The notes below the pieces were generated by a model that worked only from the letters and a program-made list of their open reading frames with translations, made no database searches and was not told where the DNA came from. A DNA stretch of 12,972 bases from Alphaproteobacteria bacterium (GTDB lineage Bacteria > Pseudomonadota > Alphaproteobacteria > Micavibrionales > Micavibrionaceae): NCBI GenBank assembly GCA_023141075.1, contig JAGLKL010000014.1:1-12972 (forward strand), in the 5' to 3' direction. This document shows, one piece after another, positions 6,260 to 12,529 of the stretch. The translations under genes and the position numbers were made by a program. The number at the start of each line of letters is the position of its first letter. Position 1 is the stretch's first letter.

Positions 6260-7771
6260 ATGACAGGTAGGAAGATAAACCCTAAACCAAGGCGTTTTAA
6301 AGACGCGGATAAAGTGCTGGATGCTGTTATTGAGATCTACGAAAACAGCCGTAATTATTTACGGGAATGCTTTGATACATATTGTGAGAGCGAGCGCAAC
6401 GGGCACAAAGTTACAGCTTATTATCCTTATGTTAAAATTACCACGACGTTGGCCGGGCGCTCGGATTCGCGATGTTCATATGGGTTTGTATCAAAGCCGG
6501 GAACATATAAAACGACGCTGACACGTCCGGATTTATTCATTGATTACTACCGGGAGCAATTCAGGTTGCTTATAAAGAACCATGATATTCCCATAGAGGT
6601 GGGAGTAAGCAACACGCCAATGCCTATTCATTTTGCTCTGGGCGAGGATTTTTATCTGGAGCGTGATTTGAGTACAGAGAAGGTGAGTGCTCTTCCTTCT
6701 TATTTCGATGTGCCTAATTTGGATATTATGGACGATGAAACAGCTAATTGCGCTTTTACGCCTACTAAACAATACCCGGAAAGACCTCTGGCTTTGTTTC
6801 AGGCGCCAAGGGTGGATTTGAGCTTGCAGCGTCTAAAGCATTATTGTGGTTCGAAACCGGAGCATTTTCAGAATTATGTGCTGTTTACAAATTACCAATT
6901 CTATATTGATGAATTTATTAAATTGTGCCGGGATATGATGAGTGCAACAGATGATCCAGAGCTTAAGCAACAGCGTGTCGAATATTGCGCGTTTGTGTCT
7001 CCGGGCGACAAAATTATGCTCAATAAAAATATTAAGGAACATACGGAAGAGGAATCTGAAGGCTCTGATTCTGATCGTTTGCCGCAAATGCCGGCTTATC
7101 ATTTAAAATGTCCAGATAAAAACGGTATTACGATTATTAACATTGGCATTGGGCCGTCTAATGCCAAGACAATTACCGACCATGTTGCAGCTATTAGGCC
7201 GCATGCGTGGGTTATGCTCGGGCATTGTGCGGGGTTGAGGAATTCACAGCGTATGGGGGATTATGTATTGGCACATGGGTATTTGCGTGATGACAATGTT
7301 CTTGATGAATTCCTGCCGACCGGTATTCCCGTGCCGCCTATGGCAGAAGTCCAGCAAGCTCTGGAGCAGGCTGTTGAAAAAGTTACAGGTTATGAAGGCT
7401 ATGATCTTAAAAAAGTCATGCGCACAGGAACTGTTGCGACGATGGGAGACAGAAACTGGGAGTTGCATTCGCATCTGGTGCAAAACAAGCGTTTGAGCCA
7501 GAGCAGGGCGATTGCGCTGGACATGGAATCAGGGACGATTGCCGCTAATGGCCTGCGTTTCCGCGTTCTTTACGGCACACTGTTGTGTGTGTCGGATAAA
7601 CCGCTACATGGCCAACTAAAATTGCCGGGCATGGCTGATTCGTTTTATCGGCAGCGTGTGGAACAACATTTAAAGATCGGTGTGTTGACGATGCAGCTCT
7701 TACGTGACTTTTCTCCGGAAAGGCTGCATAGTAGGAAGTTACGGGCTTTTGATGAACCGGCTTTCCGATAG
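6260..7771 (+). CDS. amn: AMP nucleosidase Amn
   Basis: Amn hydrolyses AMP to adenine and ribose 5-phosphate in the cytoplasm and so adjusts adenylate pools. The protein has 503 aa (E. coli Amn is about 484). An N-terminal AMN-type domain spans about 15-185 (TAYYPYVKITTT at 52-63). The C-terminal phosphorylase-fold domain spans about 285-485 and carries NIGIGPSNAKTITDH (294-308), VMLGHCAGLRNSQ (318-330), ALDMESGTIAANG (419-431) and CVSDKPLHG (443-451), as in known AMP nucleosidases. The acidic DMES is the expected catalytic region. A low-complexity acidic stretch EHTEEESEGSDSD (260-272) is an insertion before the catalytic domain. The ATG at 6260 is preceded by AAGAAAGAGA about 10 nt away, a weak ribosome binding site. 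It lies alone, downstream of the repeat cluster and convergent with a possible small minus-strand unit. Confidence 0.95.
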   Translation: MTGRKINPKPRRFKDADKVLDAVIEIYENSRNYLRECFDTYCESERNGHKVTAYYPYVKITTTLAGRSDSRCSYGFVSKPGTYKTTLTRPDLFIDYYREQFRLLIKNHDIPIEVGVSNTPMPIHFALGEDFYLERDLSTEKVSALPSYFDVPNLDIMDDETANCAFTPTKQYPERPLALFQAPRVDLSLQRLKHYCGSKPEHFQNYVLFTNYQFYIDEFIKLCRDMMSATDDPELKQQRVEYCAFVSPGDKIMLNKNIKEHTEEESEGSDSDRLPQMPAYHLKCPDKNGITIINIGIGPSNAKTITDHVAAIRPHAWVMLGHCAGLRNSQRMGDYVLAHGYLRDDNVLDEFLPTGIPVPPMAEVQQALEQAVEKVTGYEGYDLKKVMRTGTVATMGDRNWELHSHLVQNKRLSQSRAIALDMESGTIAANGLRFRVLYGTLLCVSDKPLHGQLKLPGMADSFYRQRVEQHLKIGVLTMQLLRDFSPERLHSRKLRAFDEPAFR

Positions 7772-7780
7772 ATAGTTCTT

Positions 7781-7815
7781 AAAAAAGGAAACGGCGCTCC
7801 GTTAAACGAAGCGCC
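7781..7815 (-). terminator. Rho-independent terminator, best on the minus strand
   Basis: Read on the minus strand, GGCGCTTCGT pairs with ACGGAGCGCC around a TTA loop (7815 to 7793): ten pairs including one U-G wobble. It is followed by GTTTCC and six T's (7786-7781). Read on the plus strand, the same stem has a C-A mismatch and the following bases (TTCTCTCCC) are a poor T-run. The strand preference therefore points to a transcript coming from the right, though it may also stop amn transcription. Confidence 0.6.
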
Positions 7816-7918
7816 TTCTCTCCCACAAGCACAGATTCTATTCTTTTTAGATGTGAATATCAAGCACTGCGCTTTTCTTAGGATCTAAACCCATAGCTTT
7901 TACAAGCACGAAAAAATC
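7787..7918 (-). ncRNA. Putative small transcript or 20-codon micro-ORF gene
   Basis: A promoter-like pair at 7925-7952 would start transcription near 7918 on the minus strand, and the terminator at 7781-7815 would end it, giving about 135 nt. Inside is an ORF from GTG at 7909 to TAA at 7847, encoding MLVKAMGLDPKKSAVLDIHI (20 aa). AAAGGA stands seven bases before the GTG, but it is close to the predicted transcript start, so it may not be in the RNA. It is thus undecided whether this is a small RNA or a peptide gene. The stretch also contains one copy of the CTAG-type 21-mer (7877-7893). No known RNA family was recognised. Confidence 0.4.
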
Positions 7919-7924
7919 CTTTCT

Positions 7925-7952
7925 ATTTTATCTTTATTGAGATGCGTTGCAA
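7925..7952 (-). promoter_or_regulatory. Sigma70-like promoter for the small minus-strand unit
   Basis: On the minus strand TTGCAA (7952-7947) and TAAAAT (7930-7925) are separated by 16 bp, close to the consensus boxes and spacing. The predicted start is near 7918. No annotated gene begins here on that strand, which is what drew attention to the downstream segment. Confidence 0.45.
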
Positions 7953-8138
7953 AAAAAGTAATAAATCATGGTTTTGTTAACTAAATAATAATTCTTTTAT
8001 GACAATGTAGCTAAGATGACAGAAAAACGATGAAACACCGTAAATTTTAGTCGTAGCTCTGAAATCTACTTTTTTTTAGGGAGGCAAACTCCTTAAGGAA
8101 TTGGGAAAAAATAAATATGACAATTGTGGGGCTATATC
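7953..8138. other. Gene-free AT-rich leader before the DUF2336 gene
   Basis: No ORF with coding character was seen on either strand. The plus strand contains a weak hairpin GTAG/CTAC (around 8053-8069) followed by a run of eight T's. Next come GGAG/CTCC (8080-8083 with 8089-8092) and the palindrome TCCTTAAGGA (8090-8099), which overlap and cannot both form. The DUF2336 promoter should lie here, but no pair of -35 and -10 boxes stands out. Confidence 0.4.
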
Positions 8139-9263
8139 ATGAATCTGGACAGTATTGAGGGAGAAAAGATTCCCATCATACCTTCTAAAGGGTATCTGGG
8201 GTCTGTTGGAAATCTTTATAAACTTGCGAAAAATTGCTCATCTGAAGCAAGGAGTCAGTTGGCACAGGAAATCGGCTCTATCTTAGAGGCGGATATTACT
8301 GCGCGTGAAAGCGAAATGGTCGCTGATGTGCTGATTGATCTGCTCGCAGAGGTTAAGAAGAACGTGCGAAAAGCGCTGGCAGTTAAATTGTCGTTGCTGG
8401 ATCACGCTCCGCTTCGTCTGATTTTGGAGTTGGCCAATGACGAAATTGACGTTGCCGGGCCAATACTGAAAACAAGTCCGGTTCTGGGCGATTTTGATCT
8501 GATGTATATTGTGAAAGCGCAGGGATCTGAATACTGGAAGGCGATTGCAGCGCGTAAGAAGCTGAGTGCTCAGGTTATAGAAATGCTTGCTGAGACAAAA
8601 GATGTCGAGACGGCTCTTACTCTTCTTGAGAATAAAGAAATTATCTTGAGTGATAATACTATGGTGATTCTGTCTGACTTGGCGCAGGAGCAAGAAATTG
8701 TCGCTATCCCGCTTCTAAGTCGTGAGGAAATGTCAAAAAATCTTGCTCAGAAGCTCTATAAATTTGTCGGTGAGGAAGTTAAACGTCATATCACCGATCA
8801 TTATAACTTTGAAGAGTCCGAAGTTCATGAGTTTGTGGAACAGGTTGTTGAAGAATCCGTAAAAGAGACTGTAATCCCCGATGACTGCAAGCCTGAAAAG
8901 TATATGATGGAAGCTGCTTGCGTTGCTCGTGAGAAAGGTCTCTTGAATGTGAAAATGATGATCGACATGTTGCGCCGTGGGCATACGCGTTCATTTGTAG
9001 CGCAGCTTTCAACATATACAGGGATTGATACTGATGTGATTGTCCAGATCATTATGCAGAATAACGGCCAAGGGCTGGCGTTGATCGCTAAAGCTTTCAA
9101 GTTTGATAAACAAGATTTTATTTCACTGTTTATGCTTACTGCTAAATTCTGGAAAGACGGACAGTTTATTCATCCTGACGATGTCCGAAAAGCATTGAAA
9201 TATTATGAAAAGGCAACGCGGGAGTTAGCGCTCGAAATTATCCGGCCAAGGATAACGCATTAA
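8139..9263 (+). CDS. DUF2336 family protein (alphaproteobacterial, helical repeats)
   Basis: The function is unknown. The protein is 374 aa, soluble and all-helical, with no signal peptide or membrane segment. Residues 75-145 show the DUF2336 pattern: VRKALAVKLSLLDHAPLRL, then LANDEIDVAGPIL, then SPVLGDFDLMYIV and AIAARKKLSAQV, which reads like HEAT-type helical repeats. The C-terminal half (about 225-370) includes AREKGLLNVKMMIDMLRRGH and RKALKYYEKATRELA, which fit the rest of this family. ATG 8139 is preferred over TTG 8124, which is only slightly longer, because GTGGGG stands seven bases before it. It has its own long leader and a strong terminator, so it is likely monocistronic. Other members are found in motile, stalked and photosynthetic alphaproteobacteria, without a firm role known to me. 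Confidence 0.85.
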   Translation: MNLDSIEGEKIPIIPSKGYLGSVGNLYKLAKNCSSEARSQLAQEIGSILEADITARESEMVADVLIDLLAEVKKNVRKALAVKLSLLDHAPLRLILELANDEIDVAGPILKTSPVLGDFDLMYIVKAQGSEYWKAIAARKKLSAQVIEMLAETKDVETALTLLENKEIILSDNTMVILSDLAQEQEIVAIPLLSREEMSKNLAQKLYKFVGEEVKRHITDHYNFEESEVHEFVEQVVEESVKETVIPDDCKPEKYMMEAACVAREKGLLNVKMMIDMLRRGHTRSFVAQLSTYTGIDTDVIVQIIMQNNGQGLALIAKAFKFDKQDFISLFMLTAKFWKDGQFIHPDDVRKALKYYEKATRELALEIIRPRITH

Positions 9264-9275
9264 AGTAGGCGTAAA

Positions 9276-9297
9276 TATAGTCGTTTTACTTTATTTT
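9276..9297 (+). repeat. Isolated arm of the hairpin element
   Basis: These 22 bases, beginning TATAGTCGTTTTACTTTAT, match the right arm of the 2352-2457 element read on the minus strand (2457 to 2436) at 21 of 22 positions. No partner arm or conserved centre is nearby. It lies 12 bp after the DUF2336 stop, between the gene and its terminator. Confidence 0.55.
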
Positions 9298-9319
9298 TCT
9301 ACCTCCAATTGTACAACTT

Positions 9320-9358
9320 AGCCGGAGCGCATCAATACGCCTCCGGCTCATTTTTTTT
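9320..9358 (+). terminator. Rho-independent terminator of the DUF2336 gene
   Basis: AGCCGGAG (9320-9327) pairs with CTCCGGCT (9341-9348) around a 13-nt loop, followed by CA and eight T's (9351-9358). It ends 95 bp after the stop codon. On the minus strand, downstream of pgk, the same stem has no T-run after it, so a role as pgk terminator is less sure. Confidence 0.85.
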
Positions 9359-9370
9359 GAATTTGTGAAG

Positions 9371-9406
9371 CTGTGGGTCTAGACCCTAAGCCACATAGTC
9401 TATGTG
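9371..9406. repeat. CTAG-centred palindrome motif plus second palindrome
   Basis: The motif CTGTGGGTCTAGACCCTAAG (9371-9390) contains the perfect 12-bp palindrome GGGTCTAGACCC, and directly after it CACATAG-T-CTATGTG (9392-9406) forms another. The first motif recurs as CTGTGGGTTTAGACCCTAGG at 12381-12400 and, on the minus strand, as TGGGTTTAGATCCTAAG at 7893-7877. All three are intergenic. The stretch lies between two convergent genes (DUF2336 and pgk). Confidence 0.6.
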
Positions 9407-9420
9407 AGGGTTTGTGACTT

Positions 9421-10635
9421 TCATGCGACCTTGCAGATTTTTGCATTTTTCAGCAATGGCACGATAGCAGGGAGTTCTTTGTCTTCCAGCCATTCAAGGA
9501 ATGCGCCGCCAGCTGTAGAAATATAAGAAAAATCTGCCTGACAATTAGCGTTTTCCAATGCTGCGATTGTATCACCACCACCGGCAATACTGGAGCAATT
9601 CCCTTTTTGGGTACGGTTTGCTACAGCGTTAGCAATAACATTTGTACCATTATCAAAAGGTTTGACTTCAAAAACACCGAGTGGACCATTCCAAATCACT
9701 GTCTTGGTCTTGTTTATGCGGCTCTTGATGAAAGAAATGCTTTTTGGGCCAATATCAACGGCTAATGTGTTAGGGGGGATATCTTCAACGTCAACAATGT
9801 CTGAATATGTGTTTTCCTTCAGCTCTCCGGCAACAACAACGTCAATGGGTAGAATAATTTCACAGCCGATCTCTTCAGCTTTTTTCATGATTTCCCGGGC
9901 TTTATCAATCATGTCTTTTTCACACAGGGATTTGCCCATGGAAACACCTTTTGCGTAAAGGAAAGTATTAGCCATGCCGCCGCCCAGAACGAGGTAATCT
10001 ACTTTTTCGATCAGGCTTTTCAGTACGCCCAGCTTAGTGGAGATTTTTGCGCCGCCTACGATTGCCAGTAATGGTTTCTCAGGATTGTCCAGAGCGCTGT
10101 CCAGAGCTTTGATTTCCTGCTGTAACAGCAATCCGGCTGCACTGGGAAGATATTTTGTAACGCCGAGCATGGATGCGTGAGCGCGGTGCGAGTTCGAAAA
10201 ACCGTCATTGACATAAACATCGGCCAGATCAGCAAGCTTGCGTGCAAAAGCATCATCATTCTCATTTTCTTCTTTGTGGAAACGAACATTTTCAAGAAGA
10301 ACAATGCTTTTTGGCGGGAGCTGGGCAATACTTTCTTTGACATGTTTGCCTATCGTATCAGGAGAAAAACTTACTGGAACGTTCCAGCGTGTCTGCAAAA
10401 CCGGGGCAATAAAGCCCATCGACATATTAAAGACCCGCTGGCCATTCGGACGGCCATAATGTGCTACGAGAACTATTTTTGCGTTGTGTTTCAACAGATA
10501 GTCGATTGTCGGTTTTAAGCGGTCAATGCGCATTGTATCCGTGACCGTGTTATTTTTCATCGGGACGTTCAAGTCCGGTCTGAGTAGAACTGTTTTCCCG
10601 TCAACATCGAGGTCTTCCAATGTCTTGAAATTCAT
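9421..10635 (-). CDS. pgk: Phosphoglycerate kinase Pgk
   Basis: Pgk catalyses the reversible transfer of phosphate from 1,3-bisphosphoglycerate to ADP in glycolysis and gluconeogenesis, in the cytoplasm. The 404-aa length is normal. N-domain substrate motifs are LLRPDLNVPM (17-26), AHYGRPNG (58-65), LLENVRFHKEE (113-123) and NSHRAHAS (148-155). C-domain nucleotide motifs are GGAKISTKLG (194-203), GGGMANTF (218-225), WNGPLGVFE (315-323), GGGDTIAAL (352-360) and STAGGAFLEWL (373-383). Two motifs deviate slightly from the common form (SHFGRP becomes AHYGRP, STGGG becomes STAGG), but no catalytic residue seems missing. AAAGGAAA stands eight bases before the ATG. No gap or fba gene is next to it, unlike in many alphaproteobacteria, and the adjacent genes are unrelated. 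Confidence 0.96.
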   Translation of the reverse strand: MNFKTLEDLDVDGKTVLLRPDLNVPMKNNTVTDTMRIDRLKPTIDYLLKHNAKIVLVAHYGRPNGQRVFNMSMGFIAPVLQTRWNVPVSFSPDTIGKHVKESIAQLPPKSIVLLENVRFHKEENENDDAFARKLADLADVYVNDGFSNSHRAHASMLGVTKYLPSAAGLLLQQEIKALDSALDNPEKPLLAIVGGAKISTKLGVLKSLIEKVDYLVLGGGMANTFLYAKGVSMGKSLCEKDMIDKAREIMKKAEEIGCEIILPIDVVVAGELKENTYSDIVDVEDIPPNTLAVDIGPKSISFIKSRINKTKTVIWNGPLGVFEVKPFDNGTNVIANAVANRTQKGNCSSIAGGGDTIAALENANCQADFSYISTAGGAFLEWLEDKELPAIVPLLKNAKICKVA

Positions 10636-10696
10636 TTTTAAATTTCCTTTGTTCTTTTCCCTTTCAATCTCATGGCTTTCGCACCTAATTAATAGG

Positions 10697-10719
10697 TCCT
10701 GACCCTAGGCCTATTTATA
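10697..10719. repeat. CTAG-type motif with hairpin in the pgk leader
   Basis: TCCTGACCCTAG (10697-10708) matches TCCTGACACTAG in the insertion at 6064-6075 at 11 of 12 bases. It is followed by GCCTATTTATAGGC, a small hairpin overlapping the proposed pgk -10 box. It is a looser relative of the GGGTCTAGACCC motif. Confidence 0.35.
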
Positions 10720-10742
10720 GGCATTTATTATGGATTCTACAA
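10714..10742 (-). promoter_or_regulatory. Candidate pgk promoter
   Basis: On the minus strand TTGTAG (10742-10737) and TATAAA (10719-10714) are 17 bp apart, a fair sigma70-like pair. Transcription would start near 10707, about 70 nt before the pgk ATG. The -10 box lies within the small hairpin GCCTATTTATAGGC. This rests on the box match only. Confidence 0.35.
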
Positions 10743-10820
10743 TGTAAATAATGTGTTGCATCGTCAAAGATTCCCCATTTTTTGTAGTTAGAAGAAATTA
10801 TCCCTATAAAAAATTAGGTG

Positions 10821-11792
10821 TTACTTATTGTATTGTGGTAACGCGGAGCCTTCAAAAGTAATTGGCGTGTCATTTGGTTTTGTTTGTTGCCCGGTTTTCA
10901 GGGATTTCCCTAGTAGTTCGGTTGATAGAAGCTCGATACTCTCGGGATGGTTTATTTCGATAAAAGGGCCATTATAGCTTTCTATCCAACCGTGTACGCG
11001 TATTTCCATACCGTTCCATTTGCTTGGGTATATATGTTTGCGTGAAAAGCCGCGCAAAGTTGCACTGCTTATGCCTAGGGTGAAATCTTCGCGCCAGTTA
11101 TGCCCAAAATTGATATAGATGTTGTTCTTATGCCTTGATATGTTCTTGATTGTACCCTTAACAATCTGGTAGCTGCCAACTTTTTTGGCGGCTTGTTTCG
11201 GTGTTAGAACGGCATAATCTTTCATGTCCCATAAGCCGAGTTTGAGTCTACGCGCTTCATCTTCCAGTTTAAGCATCTGTGCGGCCATCTGGTTGTTATA
11301 TTTTGTGGTGCGCACGCGAGCCAGCCCCAAAGAAAGCATAAGCCCTTCGACCCAGACAGCTTTATCTTTATCCTTGAGTTTGTCTTCGTCAATGCGTGCA
11401 AGATGGGCTATGTGATATCCCATACGGTTGATGCGACCCCGGTCGGATTTTGTGGTCTGATAAATGATAACTCTTTTTCCGGTAAGGAAATCTTCAAGTA
11501 CTTTCTGCGCGGTAACGGAGAGTTCGCCGGGATCATAGAAGTCTAGGTCAGGGTAGTCCAGACCGGTCAGGGTTATTATACGGTCGTCTTTTAGTTTGAT
11601 CGTCATAGGGTTGATGACTTTGATGACTGTGCTTATGCCGCTTTTACGCATTGCAGAGAAATCGCCTTTGGGCGGGACTAGCGGCGGGGCGGTGGTTTCT
11701 TGTGCATATACTGGAAAGATGAGCGGGGCACTCAAAAAGAGGGCGGCAATAATTATGATAGTCGCTAATATTTGTTTCATGTTTTTTATCAT
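10821..11792 (-). CDS. Exported SNase-fold protein with altered active site and extra OB-like domain
   Basis: The 323-aa protein starts with a lysine-containing n-region, the hydrophobic core ILATIIIIAALFLSAPLIF and a likely cleavage site after VYA (residue 30), so it is predicted to be exported. Residues about 54-190 resemble the thermonuclease (SNase) domain: an initial strand, TIKLKDDRIITLTGLDYPDL (64-83), AQKVLEDFLTGKRVII (95-110), SDRGRINRMGYHIAHL (116-131) and the C-terminal LEDEARRLKLGLW (176-188). SNases usually have a D-G-D-T-like first acid, R in V-R-L-x-G-I-D, and P-E after it. Here these are NPMT, T (ITLTGLDYP) and PD, so nuclease activity is doubtful. Residues 205-290 (VKGTIKNISRHKNNIYINFG) look like a second small beta-barrel. 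There is no clear ribosome binding site; ATG 11780 (residue 5) is an alternative start. Confidence 0.75.
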   Translation of the reverse strand: MIKNMKQILATIIIIAALFLSAPLIFPVYAQETTAPPLVPPKGDFSAMRKSGISTVIKVINPMTIKLKDDRIITLTGLDYPDLDFYDPGELSVTAQKVLEDFLTGKRVIIYQTTKSDRGRINRMGYHIAHLARIDEDKLKDKDKAVWVEGLMLSLGLARVRTTKYNNQMAAQMLKLEDEARRLKLGLWDMKDYAVLTPKQAAKKVGSYQIVKGTIKNISRHKNNIYINFGHNWREDFTLGISSATLRGFSRKHIYPSKWNGMEIRVHGWIESYNGPFIEINHPESIELLSTELLGKSLKTGQQTKPNDTPITFEGSALPQYNK

Positions 11793-11822
11793 GCGCGTGA
11801 GAGAAATATGATCAAGTGTTTA

Positions 11823-11864
11823 TTTATATTTTGTTCGTTTTTTCTGAATTTGACTTTATTCGAT
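11823..11864 (+). repeat. 42-bp AT-rich block upstream of the unknown gene, copy 1
   Basis: This 42-bp stretch, beginning TTTATATTTTGTTCG and ending TTGACTTTATTCGAT, is identical to 12435-12476, 612 bp further on. Both stand about 53 bp before the start codon of a copy of the same gene. The block contains TTGACT, and an 18-bp spacer leads to TATGAG here (TATTGA in copy 2), a weak promoter match. It is better regarded as conserved upstream DNA carried along with the gene duplication. Confidence 0.7.
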
Positions 11865-11917
11865 GTATAATGATATGAGAGATTAGTGATATTATATAAT
11901 TAATAGGGGTTGTGGAC

Positions 11918-12379
11918 ATGACGGAATTAGACGATACAGAGATTTCCAGTATAGCTGAAGATTTTATGGAACACGCATCATGCGTGAGAGTGTGTACTTC
12001 TGATGATATGTTTAAAACATCGCAAATAACTGTGACCAGAAAAACCGGGGAGGAAATCACGGGGGATTGCAAAAGGCAAGAAGCAACGAAAATTTGTCAT
12101 GCTCTGAATGCTTTGAATTTTGTATCTATTGGATGTTCTTATAAAGAAACCAATAAGACGGAATTAAATTATCTTCATCCAGATGAAGTAAAGGCTTTGT
12201 CTTCGATAGAAGAGGGAATAATGAGGGTAAAATTTGACGGTACGGAAGGTATTAAAGAAATTCCGGTAGGTGGTCATATTCGTAATAGTAATCCCGTTTG
12301 GATGCTTCTTATGAATAGACGTTGTAAGGAATTAGATCCAATTAGTAAATTAGAGCCAGTTGCGCCAGAACCACTTTAG
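11918..12379 (+). CDS. Hypothetical protein, tandem paralogue 1
   Basis: The 153-aa family was not recognised. ATG 11918 is chosen because AGGGG lies eight bases upstream; GTG 11912 would leave only two bases of spacing, and the second copy starts at the matching ATG. The protein has no signal peptide or membrane segment and is moderately acidic. Compared with the second copy, conserved blocks are EDF near residue 14, the CVRVCT motif (C22 and C26), GEEIT-D-C (45-51), TELNYLHPD (81-89), ALSS (93-96) and LLM-RR (130-135). Three cysteines (22, 26, 51) are shared by both copies and might bind metal or form a disulfide. The DNA is much more AT-rich than the flanking housekeeping genes, and a terminator follows at once. 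It is divergent to the SNase-like gene. Confidence 0.75.
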   Translation: MTELDDTEISSIAEDFMEHASCVRVCTSDDMFKTSQITVTRKTGEEITGDCKRQEATKICHALNALNFVSIGCSYKETNKTELNYLHPDEVKALSSIEEGIMRVKFDGTEGIKEIPVGGHIRNSNPVWMLLMNRRCKELDPISKLEPVAPEPL

Positions 12380-12380
12380 T

Positions 12381-12400
12381 CTGTGGGTTTAGACCCTAGG
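12381..12400 (+). repeat. CTAG-type motif after the first unknown gene
   Basis: CTGTGGGTTTAGACCCTAGG starts two bases after the stop codon and matches 9371-9390 at 18 of 20 positions. It lies between the stop and the terminator. Confidence 0.6.
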
Positions 12401-12411
12401 ATGCATAAACA

Positions 12412-12437
12412 AAAAGCGCCGTTGTTATGGCGCTTTT
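12412..12437 (+). terminator. Rho-independent terminator of the first unknown gene
   Basis: AAAAGCGCC (12412-12420) pairs with GGCGCTTTT (12429-12437) around an 8-nt loop, a nine-pair stem whose 3' side ends in T's. The 42-bp AT-rich block of the second copy begins inside its 3' arm at 12435. Confidence 0.75.
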
Positions 12438-12476
12438 ATATTTTGTTCGTTTTTTCTGAATTTGACTTTATTCGAT
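12435..12476 (+). repeat. 42-bp AT-rich block upstream of the unknown gene, copy 2
   Basis: This is identical to 11823-11864. It directly joins the terminator of the first gene copy, so the terminator tail and the upstream block overlap by three bases. It stands 53 bp before the ATG of the second copy. Confidence 0.7.
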
Positions 12477-12529
12477 ATATTATGGTATTGAAAATTGGTG
12501 ATATTGTATAATTAATGAGGGTTATGGAC

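Noticed and set aside
7645..7863. 72-codon minus-strand frame overlapping the amn 3' end
   Set aside because: It is mostly antisense to amn, has no start signal, and runs through the terminator stem; the 20-codon frame next to it fits the promoter and terminator better.
11850..11871. TTGACT and TATAAT as a promoter for the first unknown gene
   Set aside because: The spacing is only 10 bp, far too short, and the second copy keeps TTGACT but not the TATAAT.
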